64,000 nucleotides of DNA from Gemmatimonadaceae bacterium (GCA_036496605.1 DASXKV010000004.1:186001-250000), one strand, 5' to 3'; numbered from the stretch's first letter, positions 8,041 through 16,959 are shown. The notes: generated by a model not told the origin, from the sequence alone. A program made the numbers and translations.

Positions 8041-9720
8041 TCAGAGGTTGCGCTTGGTAAGCTCGTTCACGGCGAACGCCGCCGCACGCGCGGTGAGCGC
8101 CATGTACGTCAGCGACGGGTTCACGCAGGCCGTCGAAACCATGCACGATCCATCGGTGACGAAGACATTGGGCGCGTCCCACACCTGGTTGTTCCCGTTG
8201 AGCACCGATGTCTTCGGGTCGCGGCCCATCCGTGCCGTGCCCATCTCGTGAATGCCCATGCCCGGGAAGTACCCGCTGTCGTACATCTGCACGTTCTTCA
8301 CTCCGGCTGCCTCGAGCGTTTCCGCCATGTCGTTCATCATGTCGACGCGCATCTTGCGCTCGTTCTCGCCGATGGCGCAATCGATCTTGAGGACAGGGAG
8401 TCCCCACTTGTCCTTCCGCGTCTCGTCGATCCCGACCTGATTGGCGTGGTTAGGCAACATCTCGCCAAATGCCGTCGCACCGATCGTCCACGGGCCTGGC
8501 TCGGCGGCGTTGTCCTTGAAGGCGCCACCCACACCGAGCTCCGCGACGACGCGCGACCATCCGTCGCGGCTCGCGCCGCCTTGATAGCCGAAGCCACGCA
8601 GGTAGTCGCGCTTCTCGCCAAAGACATTCCGGTAGCGAGGGATGTAGAAACCGTTCGGTCGACGGCCGTAGTAGTACTTGTCTTCCATCCCCTCGATGCT
8701 CCCCGACGCGCCAAGACGGAAGTGGTGGTCCATGAGGTTGTGTCCGAGCTCGCCCGAGCTCGAGCCGAGACCACCCGGCCAGACGTCGGTCGCCGATCGC
8801 AAGAGCAGCCAGGTTGAGTTGAGCGTCGATGCGCAAAGGAAGATCACCTTCGCGGTGTAGTCCGTCGCTTTCTCGCTGACGGCGTCGAGCACGCGAACGC
8901 CCGTCGCGCGCTTCTTGTCCTTGTCGTAGAGCACCTCGGTCGCGATCGCCCACGGCTTCAACGTTAGGCGGCCCGTCTTCATCGCGGCCGGAAGCGTCGA
9001 CGCCTGCGTGCTGAAGTAGCCGCCGTACGGGCAGCCAAGCCAGCAGGCGTTGCGGTATTGGCAGGGCGAGCGCCCGGGGAGCGCCTGTGTCGCGTTGGCG
9101 ACACGTCCGGGAATGATCCGTCGCCTGCCTCCGAATTTCTTCGTTAGGCGCCCGGCGATCAGCTCTTCACCGCAGTTGAGCGCCATCGCCGGCTGAAACT
9201 TGCCGTCCGGGAGCTGCGGCATGTGCTCGATCGATCCGGAGATGCCGGCGAACGGCTCGACGTAGTCGTACCACTTGGTGACGTCGGCGTAGCGGATGGG
9301 CCAATCGACGGCCACGCCCTCCTTCGCATTCGCCTCGAAGTCGATATCGCTGTGACGATAGCTCTGTCGTCCCCAGAGCAGTGAGCGGCCGCCGACGTGG
9401 TAGCCGCGGAACCAGTCGAAGCGTTTGACCTCCGTGTATGGCGAGTCCTTGTCCGACGCCCACCAGTCGAGATTCTTCTCGTTCAGTGGGTAGTCACGCT
9501 TGAGGACGGGGTACGCTTCCTCCATCGCCGTCGTGCGCCCGCCGCGATGCGGATACTCCCACGGTCCCTTCGTCGCGTTAGGGTAATCCTTGATGTGCTC
9601 GATGTTCTTGCCGCGCTCGAGCAGCAGCACATTCAGACCTCTCTCGGTGAGCTCTTTGGCTGCCCATCCTCCCGAGATGCCCGACCCCACCACGATCGCA
9701 TCGTACGTCGTGCTCTGCAC
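8041..9720 (-). CDS. GMC-family FAD oxidoreductase, copy 2 (tandem paralogue)
   Basis: Also 559 residues and alignable with the neighbouring copy without gaps as far as I can see. The same landmarks occur: GSGISGGWAAKELTERGLN, HVGGRSLLWGR, RNACWLGCPYGGYF, GIHEMGTARMG, DGSCMVSTACVNPSLTYMA. Differences cluster in the middle third (for example LTKKFGGRRRIIPGR against VRQHFDGKRRWIPAR), which suggests different substrate preference after duplication. It is the first gene of the minus-strand set, with 15 bp to the next copy, so the promoter should lie just upstream of 9720. Octamers at 8962-8969 and 9142-9149 force CTA codons. Confidence 0.93.
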   Translation of the reverse strand: MQSTTYDAIVVGSGISGGWAAKELTERGLNVLLLERGKNIEHIKDYPNATKGPWEYPHRGGRTTAMEEAYPVLKRDYPLNEKNLDWWASDKDSPYTEVKRFDWFRGYHVGGRSLLWGRQSYRHSDIDFEANAKEGVAVDWPIRYADVTKWYDYVEPFAGISGSIEHMPQLPDGKFQPAMALNCGEELIAGRLTKKFGGRRRIIPGRVANATQALPGRSPCQYRNACWLGCPYGGYFSTQASTLPAAMKTGRLTLKPWAIATEVLYDKDKKRATGVRVLDAVSEKATDYTAKVIFLCASTLNSTWLLLRSATDVWPGGLGSSSGELGHNLMDHHFRLGASGSIEGMEDKYYYGRRPNGFYIPRYRNVFGEKRDYLRGFGYQGGASRDGWSRVVAELGVGGAFKDNAAEPGPWTIGATAFGEMLPNHANQVGIDETRKDKWGLPVLKIDCAIGENERKMRVDMMNDMAETLEAAGVKNVQMYDSGYFPGMGIHEMGTARMGRDPKTSVLNGNNQVWDAPNVFVTDGSCMVSTACVNPSLTYMALTARAAAFAVNELTKRNL

Positions 9721-10025
9721 TCGCTCCTCCTCGTCTCTGGGCGGCTCGCTATGGCGCTGGCTGCATCGACCAATTATGACGCAGAACGCGTGAGTTCGCG
9801 AATCCGGTGGCGAGCCTCGCCGAGGGCCGGCGACGAAAGAAGACGTGTGTCGCTCAGGTCGCTTCCTGGCGTCCCCGTCGTGGCGAGCCGTACTGGCACG
9901 TCTAGTGCTCCGGAGAGTTCGCTCAGCGTTCGGCGTACGGCAGGATCGGAGTTTGCGGAAACAACGCCAAGGCCGGAGTCGGTCCCAGGGCGGGTTCCCT
10001 CTTTTTCAATAGCTAGGAAGGCAGC
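9721..10025. other. 305-bp divergent intergenic region
   Basis: This gap separates the GMC operon (minus) from the small lipoprotein gene (plus), so it should hold both promoters. A purine-rich ribosome-binding site (aggaagg) sits at about 10015-10021 before the ATG at 10026, preceded by a short T-rich stretch (ctctttttcaat). I see no repeat array, no RNA gene and no convincing operator. Confidence 0.5.
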
Positions 10026-10436
10026 ATGAACCGGTACGTGTCGGTGGCGGCGATGGTTGCGGTCGCGATCTCATTCGCGGCCTGCGATCGAGTGATCAGT
10101 CCCAAGGGCGCGATCAACGCGACGTTCGAGCTCCAGTCGATCAACGGGACTTCCCTTCCCTACGACAGAACGCTCGGCACCGCGTCGATGCGCATAACGA
10201 GTGACGTACTCGTGCTGAAGGACGACGGGAGTTACGAAGATTCCACGACGTACGCATTCCCAACGGACAGGTCGTCTTCAGTCGGCACGTCGATCGAGCG
10301 CGGCCGATACAGCGTGTCCGGTTCGTCGATATCGTTCATCGATCACACGCATGGTGGCCGCTATGGCGGCTCGCTCAGCGGGACGACGCTCACCCAGTCG
10401 GTGAATGGCAATACGCCGGTGTACGAGCGACGTTAG
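10026..10436 (+). CDS. Small putative lipoprotein
   Basis: A 136-residue exported protein. The N-terminus MNRYVSVAAMVAVAISFAAC is a lipoprotein signal with the lipid-accepting cysteine near residue 20. The remainder is predicted beta-rich: INATFELQSINGTSLPY, SDVLVLKDDGSYEDSTTY, GRYSVSGSSISFIDHTHGG, GTTLTQSVNGNTPVYER. The layout resembles lipocalin-like or DUF-type periplasmic lipoproteins; no function can be named. The stop TAG at 10434-10436 lies inside an octamer (10431-10438). A strong terminator hairpin follows at 10461-10484, shared with the convergent glutamine synthetase gene. Confidence 0.75.
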   Translation: MNRYVSVAAMVAVAISFAACDRVISPKGAINATFELQSINGTSLPYDRTLGTASMRITSDVLVLKDDGSYEDSTTYAFPTDRSSSVGTSIERGRYSVSGSSISFIDHTHGGRYGGSLSGTTLTQSVNGNTPVYERR

Positions 10437-10460
10437 GCACCGTCGTCCGAAAAAACAAGA

Positions 10461-10484
10461 GCGAGGCGGCTTGCGCCGCCTCGC
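10461..10484. terminator. Bidirectional intrinsic terminator
   Basis: Perfect 10-bp stem GCGAGGCGGC / GCCGCCTCGC with a TTGC loop. It is followed on the plus strand by ttcgttttct and preceded by gaaaaaacaag, so each strand sees a T-rich tail. It lies between the convergent lipoprotein gene and the type III glutamine synthetase gene. Confidence 0.85.
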
Positions 10485-10505
10485 TTCGTTTTCTCGATGG
10501 CCGGT

Positions 10506-12749
10506 TCAGACCGGGAAGAGCATCTCCCGATACTTCGGCAGTGGCCACAGCTCGTCGTCGACCAGCAGTTCGAGGGCATCGCTCGCCTGACGAGTGGCAG
10601 CCATCGCGTCCGCGCCCGTGCTGGTGAGGAACTCCGCTTGTTCCTCGAGCTCTTCGTGCATGCCTTCGGCCTTGTCGATCGCCTTACCGAGCGCATTGCG
10701 CGCCGACTGCAGCTCCTGAATCAACTTGCCGATGCGGTTCGCGGGCTCGAGCTGCGGAATGGCCTTGATCCCCGCCTCTTTTGCACGCGCCGCCGACGTC
10801 GCCAGACCGCCCACGTACTCGAGCGCGGCCGGCAGAACGAGCGTGTCGACCGTTTCTCGCAACGTGTGGAGCTCGATGAGCATGTCCTTAACGTACCGCT
10901 CGAGTCGCACGTGATAGCGAGAATCGAGCTCTTCCTCGCTGAAGATCCCGAGCTTGGTCAACAGCTGGCGTGACTGCTTGGTAACGAGCTGCTTCAGCGC
11001 CTCGGGAGTACGGCGCAGATTCGGAAGTCCGCGCTTATCCGCTTCCTTGACCCACTCCTCCGAGTAGTTATTGCCCTCGAAACGAATGGCCGCCGTCTCC
11101 TTGAAGATGCGGCGAACGATCTTGAGCACCGCGTCGTCAGTCTTCTTCGTCTTCTTGATCTCCGCCTTGAGCTCGGCGGTGATCTCGCCGATCGTCTCGG
11201 CGACCGCGGCGTTCAACAATACGATCGGGAACGCGATCGACTGCGACGACCCGACCGCTCGAAATTCGAACTTGTTACCGGTGAACGCAAAAGGAGATGT
11301 GCGGTTCCGGTCGGTATTGTCGCGCTGGATCTCCGGAAGACGAGCGACGCCGAGCTTGATCATTTCCTGATCGGCGCTGTTCGTCACTTTGCCCTCGGCG
11401 ATCGTCTCGATGACGTGTGTGAGCGTGTCGCCCATGAACACCGAGATGATGGCGGGCGGTGCTTCGTTCGCGCCGAGCCGGTGCTCGTTGCCGGACGTTG
11501 CGATCCCCGCGCGCAAGACCGCGGCGTACTTGTGCACGCCCTTGAGAATAGCGGCGAGGAAAACGAGAAAGCGAATGTTCTGGTGCGGCGTCTGGCCGGG
11601 CTTGAGCAAGTTGTAACCGTCGAGCTCCGGATTCTCGGCTGCCACCGACATCGACCAGTTGCAGTGCTTGCCCGACCCATTGATTCCGGCAAAGGGCTTC
11701 TCGTGCAGCAGAGCCTGGAGGTTGTGACGCAGCGCGACGCGCCGCAGCGTCGCCATGACGAGCTGGTTGTGATCGACGGCGACGTCGGTCTCCTCGAAGC
11801 GCGGGGCCATCTCGAACTGGCTCGGCGCCACTTCGTTGTGCCGCGTCACGATCGGTACGCCGAGCTTATACAGCTCGTACTCGACTTCGGCGATGCACGC
11901 CTGGATGCGCTCAGGAATCCCGCCGAAGTAGTGATCCTCGAGCTGCTGACCGCGCGGCGGCGGAGCGCCAACGAGCGTCCGTCCGGCCATGACGAGGTCA
12001 GGTCGCAACGCGAAATGACCTCGATCAATCAGGAAATACTCCTGCTCGGGACCAAGCGTGGTGTAAACACGGTGGACGCCTCTGTCACCGAGCAACTCGA
12101 GCAGCGCGATCGCGCGATCGCTCAGCGCGTCGGAGCTGCGGAGCAGGGGAGTGAGCTCGTCGAGCGCCTCACCGTTGTAGCCGATGAAAACAGAAGGAAT
12201 GCACAGCGTCTTCACGCCAGCCCACTCGGCGATGAACACCGGGCTGGCAGGGTTCCATGCGGTGTAGCCGCGCGCTTCCCACGTCGCACGGAGACCGCCG
12301 GACGGAAAGCTCGAGGCGTCGGGCTCGCTCTGGATGAGCTGCGAGGCACTGAACGACTCCATCGGCTGGCCATCGTCGAAGGAGAGGAAAGCGTCGTGCT
12401 TCTCGGCAGTGAGACCCGTCTGGGGCTGGAACCAGTGGGTAAAGTGCGTAGCCCCGCGAGAGATGGCCCAGTCGCGAATGACGCTCGCGACCTTGGGCGC
12501 GATCTCTACATCGAGCTTTTTGCCCTGTCGGATGGCGGCGACGAGCTTGGTGTAAACCTCGGGCGAGAGCTTGTCGCGCATCTGACGCGCGCCAAGAGTG
12601 TTGATTCCGAAATACTCGGAAACTCGAGCGCCAGACATGGTCGAACCGTTATGGGATCCACCGTTCGAGCCATTCCCGTTCGCTCGTGCGGTGCGCGAGG
12701 AGATCTCGCGATTCACTTCCTGTCGATTGTGATGGGTGGTGACTGACAT
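10506..12749 (-). CDS. glnN: Glutamine synthetase, type III
   Basis: A 747-residue product, the usual size of the large dodecameric GSIII family and unrelated in length to the type I enzyme at 1.2 kb. Marks include the N-terminal region YFGINTLGARQMRDKLSPEVY, HWFQPQTGLTAEKHDAF with FDDGQP and FSASQLIQSEPDASSFPSGG, the glutamate site ITRHNEVAPSQFEMAP-like stretch, GINGSGKHCNWS and NRTSPFAFTGNKFEFRAVGSSQS. It carries out ATP-dependent ammonia assimilation in the cytoplasm. The first 40 residues are rich in Asn/Ser and poorly conserved; the true start could be later. No octamer occurs inside this 2.2-kb gene, in contrast to most neighbours. The 172-bp gap upstream shows no clear operator. Confidence 0.95.
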   Translation of the reverse strand: MSVTTHHNRQEVNREISSRTARANGNGSNGGSHNGSTMSGARVSEYFGINTLGARQMRDKLSPEVYTKLVAAIRQGKKLDVEIAPKVASVIRDWAISRGATHFTHWFQPQTGLTAEKHDAFLSFDDGQPMESFSASQLIQSEPDASSFPSGGLRATWEARGYTAWNPASPVFIAEWAGVKTLCIPSVFIGYNGEALDELTPLLRSSDALSDRAIALLELLGDRGVHRVYTTLGPEQEYFLIDRGHFALRPDLVMAGRTLVGAPPPRGQQLEDHYFGGIPERIQACIAEVEYELYKLGVPIVTRHNEVAPSQFEMAPRFEETDVAVDHNQLVMATLRRVALRHNLQALLHEKPFAGINGSGKHCNWSMSVAAENPELDGYNLLKPGQTPHQNIRFLVFLAAILKGVHKYAAVLRAGIATSGNEHRLGANEAPPAIISVFMGDTLTHVIETIAEGKVTNSADQEMIKLGVARLPEIQRDNTDRNRTSPFAFTGNKFEFRAVGSSQSIAFPIVLLNAAVAETIGEITAELKAEIKKTKKTDDAVLKIVRRIFKETAAIRFEGNNYSEEWVKEADKRGLPNLRRTPEALKQLVTKQSRQLLTKLGIFSEEELDSRYHVRLERYVKDMLIELHTLRETVDTLVLPAALEYVGGLATSAARAKEAGIKAIPQLEPANRIGKLIQELQSARNALGKAIDKAEGMHEELEEQAEFLTSTGADAMAATRQASDALELLVDDELWPLPKYREMLFPV

Positions 12750-12921
12750 GTGCGGCAGGGCCTCTCAAAAAAGGGGACGCGTTCCAGCCGAGAGGCAATG
12801 TATTGCCATTCGTGCGAAAATCGCAAATCCAACGTTGCACATGGACTCATGACTGGCCGCCGAAGCGGCTAAAATGACCCTGTCCATGCTCAAACTGCAC
12901 GGATTTGGTGTCGGACGCGCG

Positions 12922-14199
12922 CTACAAGTCCCGCCGAGCCCGCTCGATCGCGCCCAGGCGTCGGAGGCTCGGAATGCGACGCGCCACAATTCCTACAACG
13001 GACAACGAAGCGACTCCTCCAAGCACGACCGAAGTCACCGTGCCGAGAAAACGGGCTGCGACTCCTGACTCGAAGGCGCCGAGCTCATTGGAGGAGCCAA
13101 TGAAAATCGCATTTACCGAGGAAACCCGGCCAAGTAGATGCTCGGGCGTCAGCACCTGGAGCAGCGTGGAGCGAACGACGACGCTCACGTTATCGGCCAT
13201 TCCGCTGATGGCCAGCAGGACGAGCGATAGCAGGAAGCTTTTCGAGAGACCGAATCCAATGATGCAGACTGCGAAGACCGCCACTGAGTTCAGTAGAGCG
13301 CGTCCCGCCCGGCGAAACGGCCTCTGGTGGGCGAGATACAAGGACATCAGCGTTGCGCCTGCTGCAGGGGCCGCGCGCAAGATGCCAAGGCCCTCCGGAC
13401 CGGCATTCAGAATCTGATCCGCAAAAACCGGCAGAAGAGCTTCGGCGCCGCCGAGGAGCACGGAGAAGAGATCGAGAGTCATCGCGCCGAGCAGAACGGG
13501 CTCTCGCAGAACAAAGTGAATTCCGGTCCGCAGACTCTCGGAGACGGAGCTCTCGTTTGCTCTCTGGCCGCGCGGCACGTACGCGATCGCCGCAAAGGCG
13601 AAGAGCGCAACGATCATCAGTGCCGCGTCGACGGCGTAGGCGAAGGACGGCGAGGTGAAACCATAGAGGAGTCCCCCGAGGGCAGGACCGGCAACGGCTG
13701 CCGTTTGCCACGTCGAGCTCCGCCACGCTACCGCGTTCGGATACAGCTCTCGAGGAACGATCTCCGCGCCGAGCGCCTGACGGGCCGGCTGGAGAAAGCT
13801 GCGGGCTATACCGCTGAGAAAGATCACGACGTAGAAGGGCCACACGCCGCGGTGCATCGCCGAGTCGGCGCGAGGACTCGCGAGAAGGCTCAGGAGAAGA
13901 AGCGACACCGAGCAGACGACGAGCAACGCGAGCGACGACAGCGAGATCCTGCGCCGGTCGCGCCGGTCAGCGACGTGCCCCGCGAAGAGCGCGATGCTGA
14001 TATAGGGAAGCGCCTCGGCCAGGCCCATGAGGCCTAACGAGAGGGGATCGCGCGTGATGTCGTAGATCTGCCACGAGACGACGACGCCCTGGATCTGCGC
14101 CGCCAGCGTCATCGTGAACGTGCTCAGTATGTACCAGCGGTAGCTCGAAATGCGAAGCGAAGCGTACGGATCGTGCGGCTGGAGAAGGGAATCGTCCAC
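12922..14199 (-). CDS. MFS transporter, EntS/MFS_3-like exporter
   Basis: A 425-residue inner-membrane protein with about 12 hydrophobic segments. The N-terminal half carries SWQIYDITRDPLSLGLMGLAEALPYISIALFAGHVADRRDRRRI, the typical MFS loop 2-3 signature (GHVADRRDRRR), and IARSFLQPARQALGAEIVPRE. The late loop LLGRVSSVNAIFIGSSNELGAFESGV matches the family of enterobactin-exporter-like and macrolide-type MFS pumps. The start is GTG (cac at 14197-14199). It stands alone between the GSIII and DUF4142 genes. Substrate is unknown. Confidence 0.88.
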   Translation of the reverse strand: MDDSLLQPHDPYASLRISSYRWYILSTFTMTLAAQIQGVVVSWQIYDITRDPLSLGLMGLAEALPYISIALFAGHVADRRDRRRISLSSLALLVVCSVSLLLLSLLASPRADSAMHRGVWPFYVVIFLSGIARSFLQPARQALGAEIVPRELYPNAVAWRSSTWQTAAVAGPALGGLLYGFTSPSFAYAVDAALMIVALFAFAAIAYVPRGQRANESSVSESLRTGIHFVLREPVLLGAMTLDLFSVLLGGAEALLPVFADQILNAGPEGLGILRAAPAAGATLMSLYLAHQRPFRRAGRALLNSVAVFAVCIIGFGLSKSFLLSLVLLAISGMADNVSVVVRSTLLQVLTPEHLLGRVSSVNAIFIGSSNELGAFESGVAARFLGTVTSVVLGGVASLSVVGIVARRIPSLRRLGAIERARRDL

Positions 14200-14230
14200 G
14201 ACAGTGGGTTAAGATCGAGGCGACCGGCTG

Positions 14231-14260
14231 AAGGGCCCAACGAAGTGTAACCGGGCCCTT
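14231..14260. terminator. Possible hairpin between two minus-strand genes
   Basis: An 8-bp inverted repeat, AAGGGCCC at 14231-14238 and GGGCCCTT at 14253-14260, with a 14-base loop. No T tract follows on either strand, so termination is uncertain. Confidence 0.3.
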
Positions 14261-14316
14261 GACGTGCCGGTGGCCAACCCACGTCTTGCTGCTCGTGCTG
14301 CAACAGTGCTCGTCGA

Positions 14317-14994
14317 TCAGCGCTTCGCGAGCGTGGCCTGCAGCTGCTCCGCGTGGGCGATGTGAGCGGCGATGATGGGGCGCGCCGACGTCAACATCTC
14401 GCGCAGCTCGCTGTTGCGAGCGCGGGGAAGAAGGACGTCGTCGATCATCGAGAGAATCGCGCGGTGCCGGTCGAGCTCCATGCCGACATACGCGATGTCG
14501 AAGGCGCGGCCAGTGAGCACGCGCAGCGAATCGCGCTGCAGGGTCGACAGGTCGCGCAGGTCGCGACCAGCGTCGTCGTCCGCAGGCGCGATGTCCTCAT
14601 CGCCGGCGAGCGCACGCATCGACGCAATGACCTGCGTGTGGTCGGTGAGCATACGCTTGGCGAACGCCTTGACCTCGTCGTTGCTCGAGTTGAGGAAAGC
14701 GATCCGCGCGAAGCTGAGGTCGACGTCGTTCGCCATGAGGAAGCGACCGACGGTACGGCCGTCGGTGGTGAAGAAGCTCGAGCGGCTCATCGGCGTTGTA
14801 GCGTCAGCGCGCGACCAGATGTGAACTTTCGGCTCGGGCTCACCCGCCTGCTTCACGACGGGCTGTGTGTCGGCGACGACTTTCGGGGGCGGGGGCGCCT
14901 TGTCGTTGGCGTGTTGCGCGAGCCAGGAGCGCGAATGGAAGTGGCACGCGCCGAGCAGGCAGGCGGCGCTGGCGGTGATGAGGAGACGCTTCAT
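14317..14994 (-). CDS. DUF4142-family lipoprotein
   Basis: A 225-residue exported protein. MKRLLITASAACLLGAC is a lipoprotein signal with cysteine near residue 17. A Pro/Lys linker (KAPPPPKVVAD) is followed by a helical domain of the DUF4142 type: GRFLMANDVDLSFARIAFLNSSNDEVKAFAKRMLTDHTQVIASM, then DIAYVGMELDRHRAILSMIDD and a C-terminal HIAHAEQLQATL. The family has a ferritin-like four-helix fold and is common in periplasm-rich soil bacteria; its role is not established. Octamer 15018-15025 lies just upstream. Confidence 0.85.
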   Translation of the reverse strand: MKRLLITASAACLLGACHFHSRSWLAQHANDKAPPPPKVVADTQPVVKQAGEPEPKVHIWSRADATTPMSRSSFFTTDGRTVGRFLMANDVDLSFARIAFLNSSNDEVKAFAKRMLTDHTQVIASMRALAGDEDIAPADDDAGRDLRDLSTLQRDSLRVLTGRAFDIAYVGMELDRHRAILSMIDDVLLPRARNSELREMLTSARPIIAAHIAHAEQLQATLAKR

Positions 14995-15238
14995 GGCGTG
15001 ACTCGTGGCTCGTGGTGCGTTAGGCGCGGCGCGGATCCGGCGGGGAACTACGCGGACTCCTCCCGTAGGACGAGACAGTCGCCGGTACAGTCACCTGAGC
15101 TGTCGACATGGATCGTAGATCCGTCCGCTCGCTCAGGCGACATAAGGGATTGCCAGCCCTGAACTTCCGCCTCTCGCGCGGGTATATTTCGGCGTTCCTT
15201 CGTGTGTGTGCATAGAGCCTGGATTGGGAGTAGTGGAC

Positions 15239-15562
15239 ATGTCGAACGTGAAGATCGACTTCGACGCGGCAGGTGGCGTCGACCTGGGGCGTCTCGAGCG
15301 GAGTCTGGCGCTCCACGGTGAGCGAATCGCCGATGGCCGATACTGCGTGACGGGCGGCGCTCACGCGCACTGGGTGGATCTCGTCACCACCTCACATCCG
15401 CGCTGCGATTGCGGCGATCATCTCTGGCGAGAGCGCATCTGCAAGCACATCCTCGCCGCGTTGCTGCGCGAAGGAAACGAGCGCGTGCTGTCGGCATTGC
15501 CGCAGCTACTCGCGAGAGTGCATGCGACGACGCGCGACAAGCGCGCGTGCGATGCCGCCTGA
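15239..15562 (+). CDS. SWIM zinc-finger protein
   Basis: A 107-residue product if started at the ATG 15239 (MSNVKIDFDAAGG). The core PRCDCGDHLWRERICKHILAAL is a SWIM finger (CxCx(n)CxH), a zinc-binding DNA or protein interaction module. The residues before it (RYCVTGGAHAHWVDLVT) form the usual beta-hairpin. It ends with a TGA at 15560-15562. The same reading frame stays open after that TGA through the whole 21-bp repeat array to 16198, so a longer SWIM plus heptad-repeat protein is possible if the TGA is a recent nonsense change or is read through. It is divergent from the DUF4142 gene and converges on the PAP2 gene. Confidence 0.8.
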   Translation: MSNVKIDFDAAGGVDLGRLERSLALHGERIADGRYCVTGGAHAHWVDLVTTSHPRCDCGDHLWRERICKHILAALLREGNERVLSALPQLLARVHATTRDKRACDAA

Positions 15563-15583
15563 GCTGTCTTCGACTCGCGGTCA

Positions 15584-16134
15584 TCAGACCTCGGGTCGCG
15601 GTCTCTGGTCCTGGAGTCGCGGTTCTCTGTCCTGGAGCCGGTGCCATCCGACCACGAGTCGCGGTTCTCTGTCCTGGAGCCGGTGCCATCCGACGACCAG
15701 TCGCGGTCCTCTGTTCGGGAGCCCGTGCCATCCGACCACGAGTCCCTGACATCTGTCTCGGAGTCGGTGCCATCCGACCACGAGTCCCTGACATCTCTCT
15801 CGGAGTCGCTGCCATCCGACCACGAGTCGCTGTCATTTGTCCTCGACTTGCTGAGCGGTGACCGCCGCCTCGTGACTGCGAATCAGCGCCGCGAGAGTGT
15901 TGCGCGCCGCTCGCAATCAGGTGATCTCGAACTCGAGCGCGCGAGCACCGCCAAGGTCTCGAGAAATCAGCGCCTCGTGGACGCGTCTCGCCGCTACGAG
16001 TTGCGTGCACGCGACTTCGAGACTAGTGATCACGATCAGGTGAGCGCTGATCGCGCCATCGAAGACGCGCACCATCGCCCGATGACCTGTGCGCCGATTA
16101 CGCTGGATCGAGACAGCGCCTTGGAGCTAGAACG
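15584..16134. repeat. Degenerate 21-bp tandem repeat array 1 (about 26 units)
   Basis: Consecutive 21-bp blocks line up without gaps from about 15584 to the end of the PAP2 gene. The first part is well conserved and alternates two block types, making a 42-bp unit: 15617-15658 and 15659-15700 are nearly identical. The phrase CCATCCGACCACGAG recurs at exactly 42-bp spacing (for example in blocks starting 15638, 15722, 15764, 15806). After about 15848 the blocks decay but keep the period and phase. All forward frames are open over long parts because 21 is a multiple of three; one frame, shared with the SWIM gene, is open to 16198 and gives seven-residue repeats such as LVTANQR, LVDASRR, YELRARD. 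No octamer CGTTAGGC occurs here. Function unknown. Confidence 0.88.
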
Positions 16135-16959
16135 CTATCCCTCCGCGAGAGGCGCGGGGTGCTCTTCCTCGAGCATCTCCGGGGCGTTGCGCCGGGCGTA
16201 GAGTTGGATGACCTCGAGCGTCGCCATACAGAAGCCGGCCCAGGCGAGGCCGATGATGATCCCCGCGAGAACGTCGGACGGATAATGAACGCCGAGGTAG
16301 AGGCGGCTGAGGCAGATGATCGCGATGACGAGTGCCGCCACGAGAGCGACCGCGACCCGAGCCCGATGCGTGCGCTGGAGGCGGCCGGCAAGATAGGCGA
16401 CGGTGCTGTACACGACCGTCGCGCTCATCGCGTGGCCGGAAGGGAAGGAATAGAACGTCGCCGTGGTTACCCACGAAATGATGTCGGGCCGTGGACGGGC
16501 GAAGCCCAGCTTGAGCAAGTTGTTGAGTAGCACGCCGCCGGCGGTCGAGACGAGCAGCAAGATCGCCGAGTGCTTGTGCTGATTGAGCCAGAGGAAGAGC
16601 GCCGCGACGCCGACGACCATCGCGACGACGGAGCTCGTCCCGAGTGACGTGATGTCGAGCATGAAGGCGTCGAGTGACTTGGTACGGTGCTGTCCAAGCC
16701 ATTGCAGGATGGTGTCGTCGAAGGCCTGTGTGCCGCCGGAGCTGACGTGTCCGGCGAGCTCGGCGAATCCCCACGTGCCGGCGATCGCGATCGCGGCGCC
16801 GATCAGCACGAAAATACCGAAGGTTGCGTACGCGTTGTGCGCGTGCCTCGCAATGAAGCGCAGCACGATGAACGCAACATCCCAGAGCCTGCGGAAATGG
16901 CGGCGAGTGTCCGGCCCGGTCTCGATGGCCGTGCGACGTTCGTGAGGAGCGGAGCTCAT
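16135..16959 (-). CDS. PAP2-family phosphatase, membrane-bound
   Basis: A 274-residue membrane protein with about six hydrophobic segments. The three acid-phosphatase motifs are present: KLGFARPRP (K-x6-RP), FPSGHAMS (PSGH) and SRLYLGVHYPSDVLAG (SR-x5-H-x3-D), so the catalytic His residues are intact. Such enzymes dephosphorylate phosphatidic acid, undecaprenyl pyrophosphate or similar lipids on the outer face of the inner membrane. The first 30 residues are polar and charged. Its stop abuts the end of repeat array 1. The 198-bp gap upstream, toward the tRNA, shows no other gene. Confidence 0.92.
   Translation of the reverse strand: MSSAPHERRTAIETGPDTRRHFRRLWDVAFIVLRFIARHAHNAYATFGIFVLIGAAIAIAGTWGFAELAGHVSSGGTQAFDDTILQWLGQHRTKSLDAFMLDITSLGTSSVVAMVVGVAALFLWLNQHKHSAILLLVSTAGGVLLNNLLKLGFARPRPDIISWVTTATFYSFPSGHAMSATVVYSTVAYLAGRLQRTHRARVAVALVAALVIAIICLSRLYLGVHYPSDVLAGIIIGLAWAGFCMATLEVIQLYARRNAPEMLEEEHPAPLAEG

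Noticed and set aside
15384-16010. Minus-strand open frame across array 1 with repeats such as GRMAPTPRQMSGT
   Set aside because: The 21-bp period is a multiple of three, so any frame without a stop in the unit stays open. It also runs antisense through the SWIM gene end. Nothing favours it as coding.
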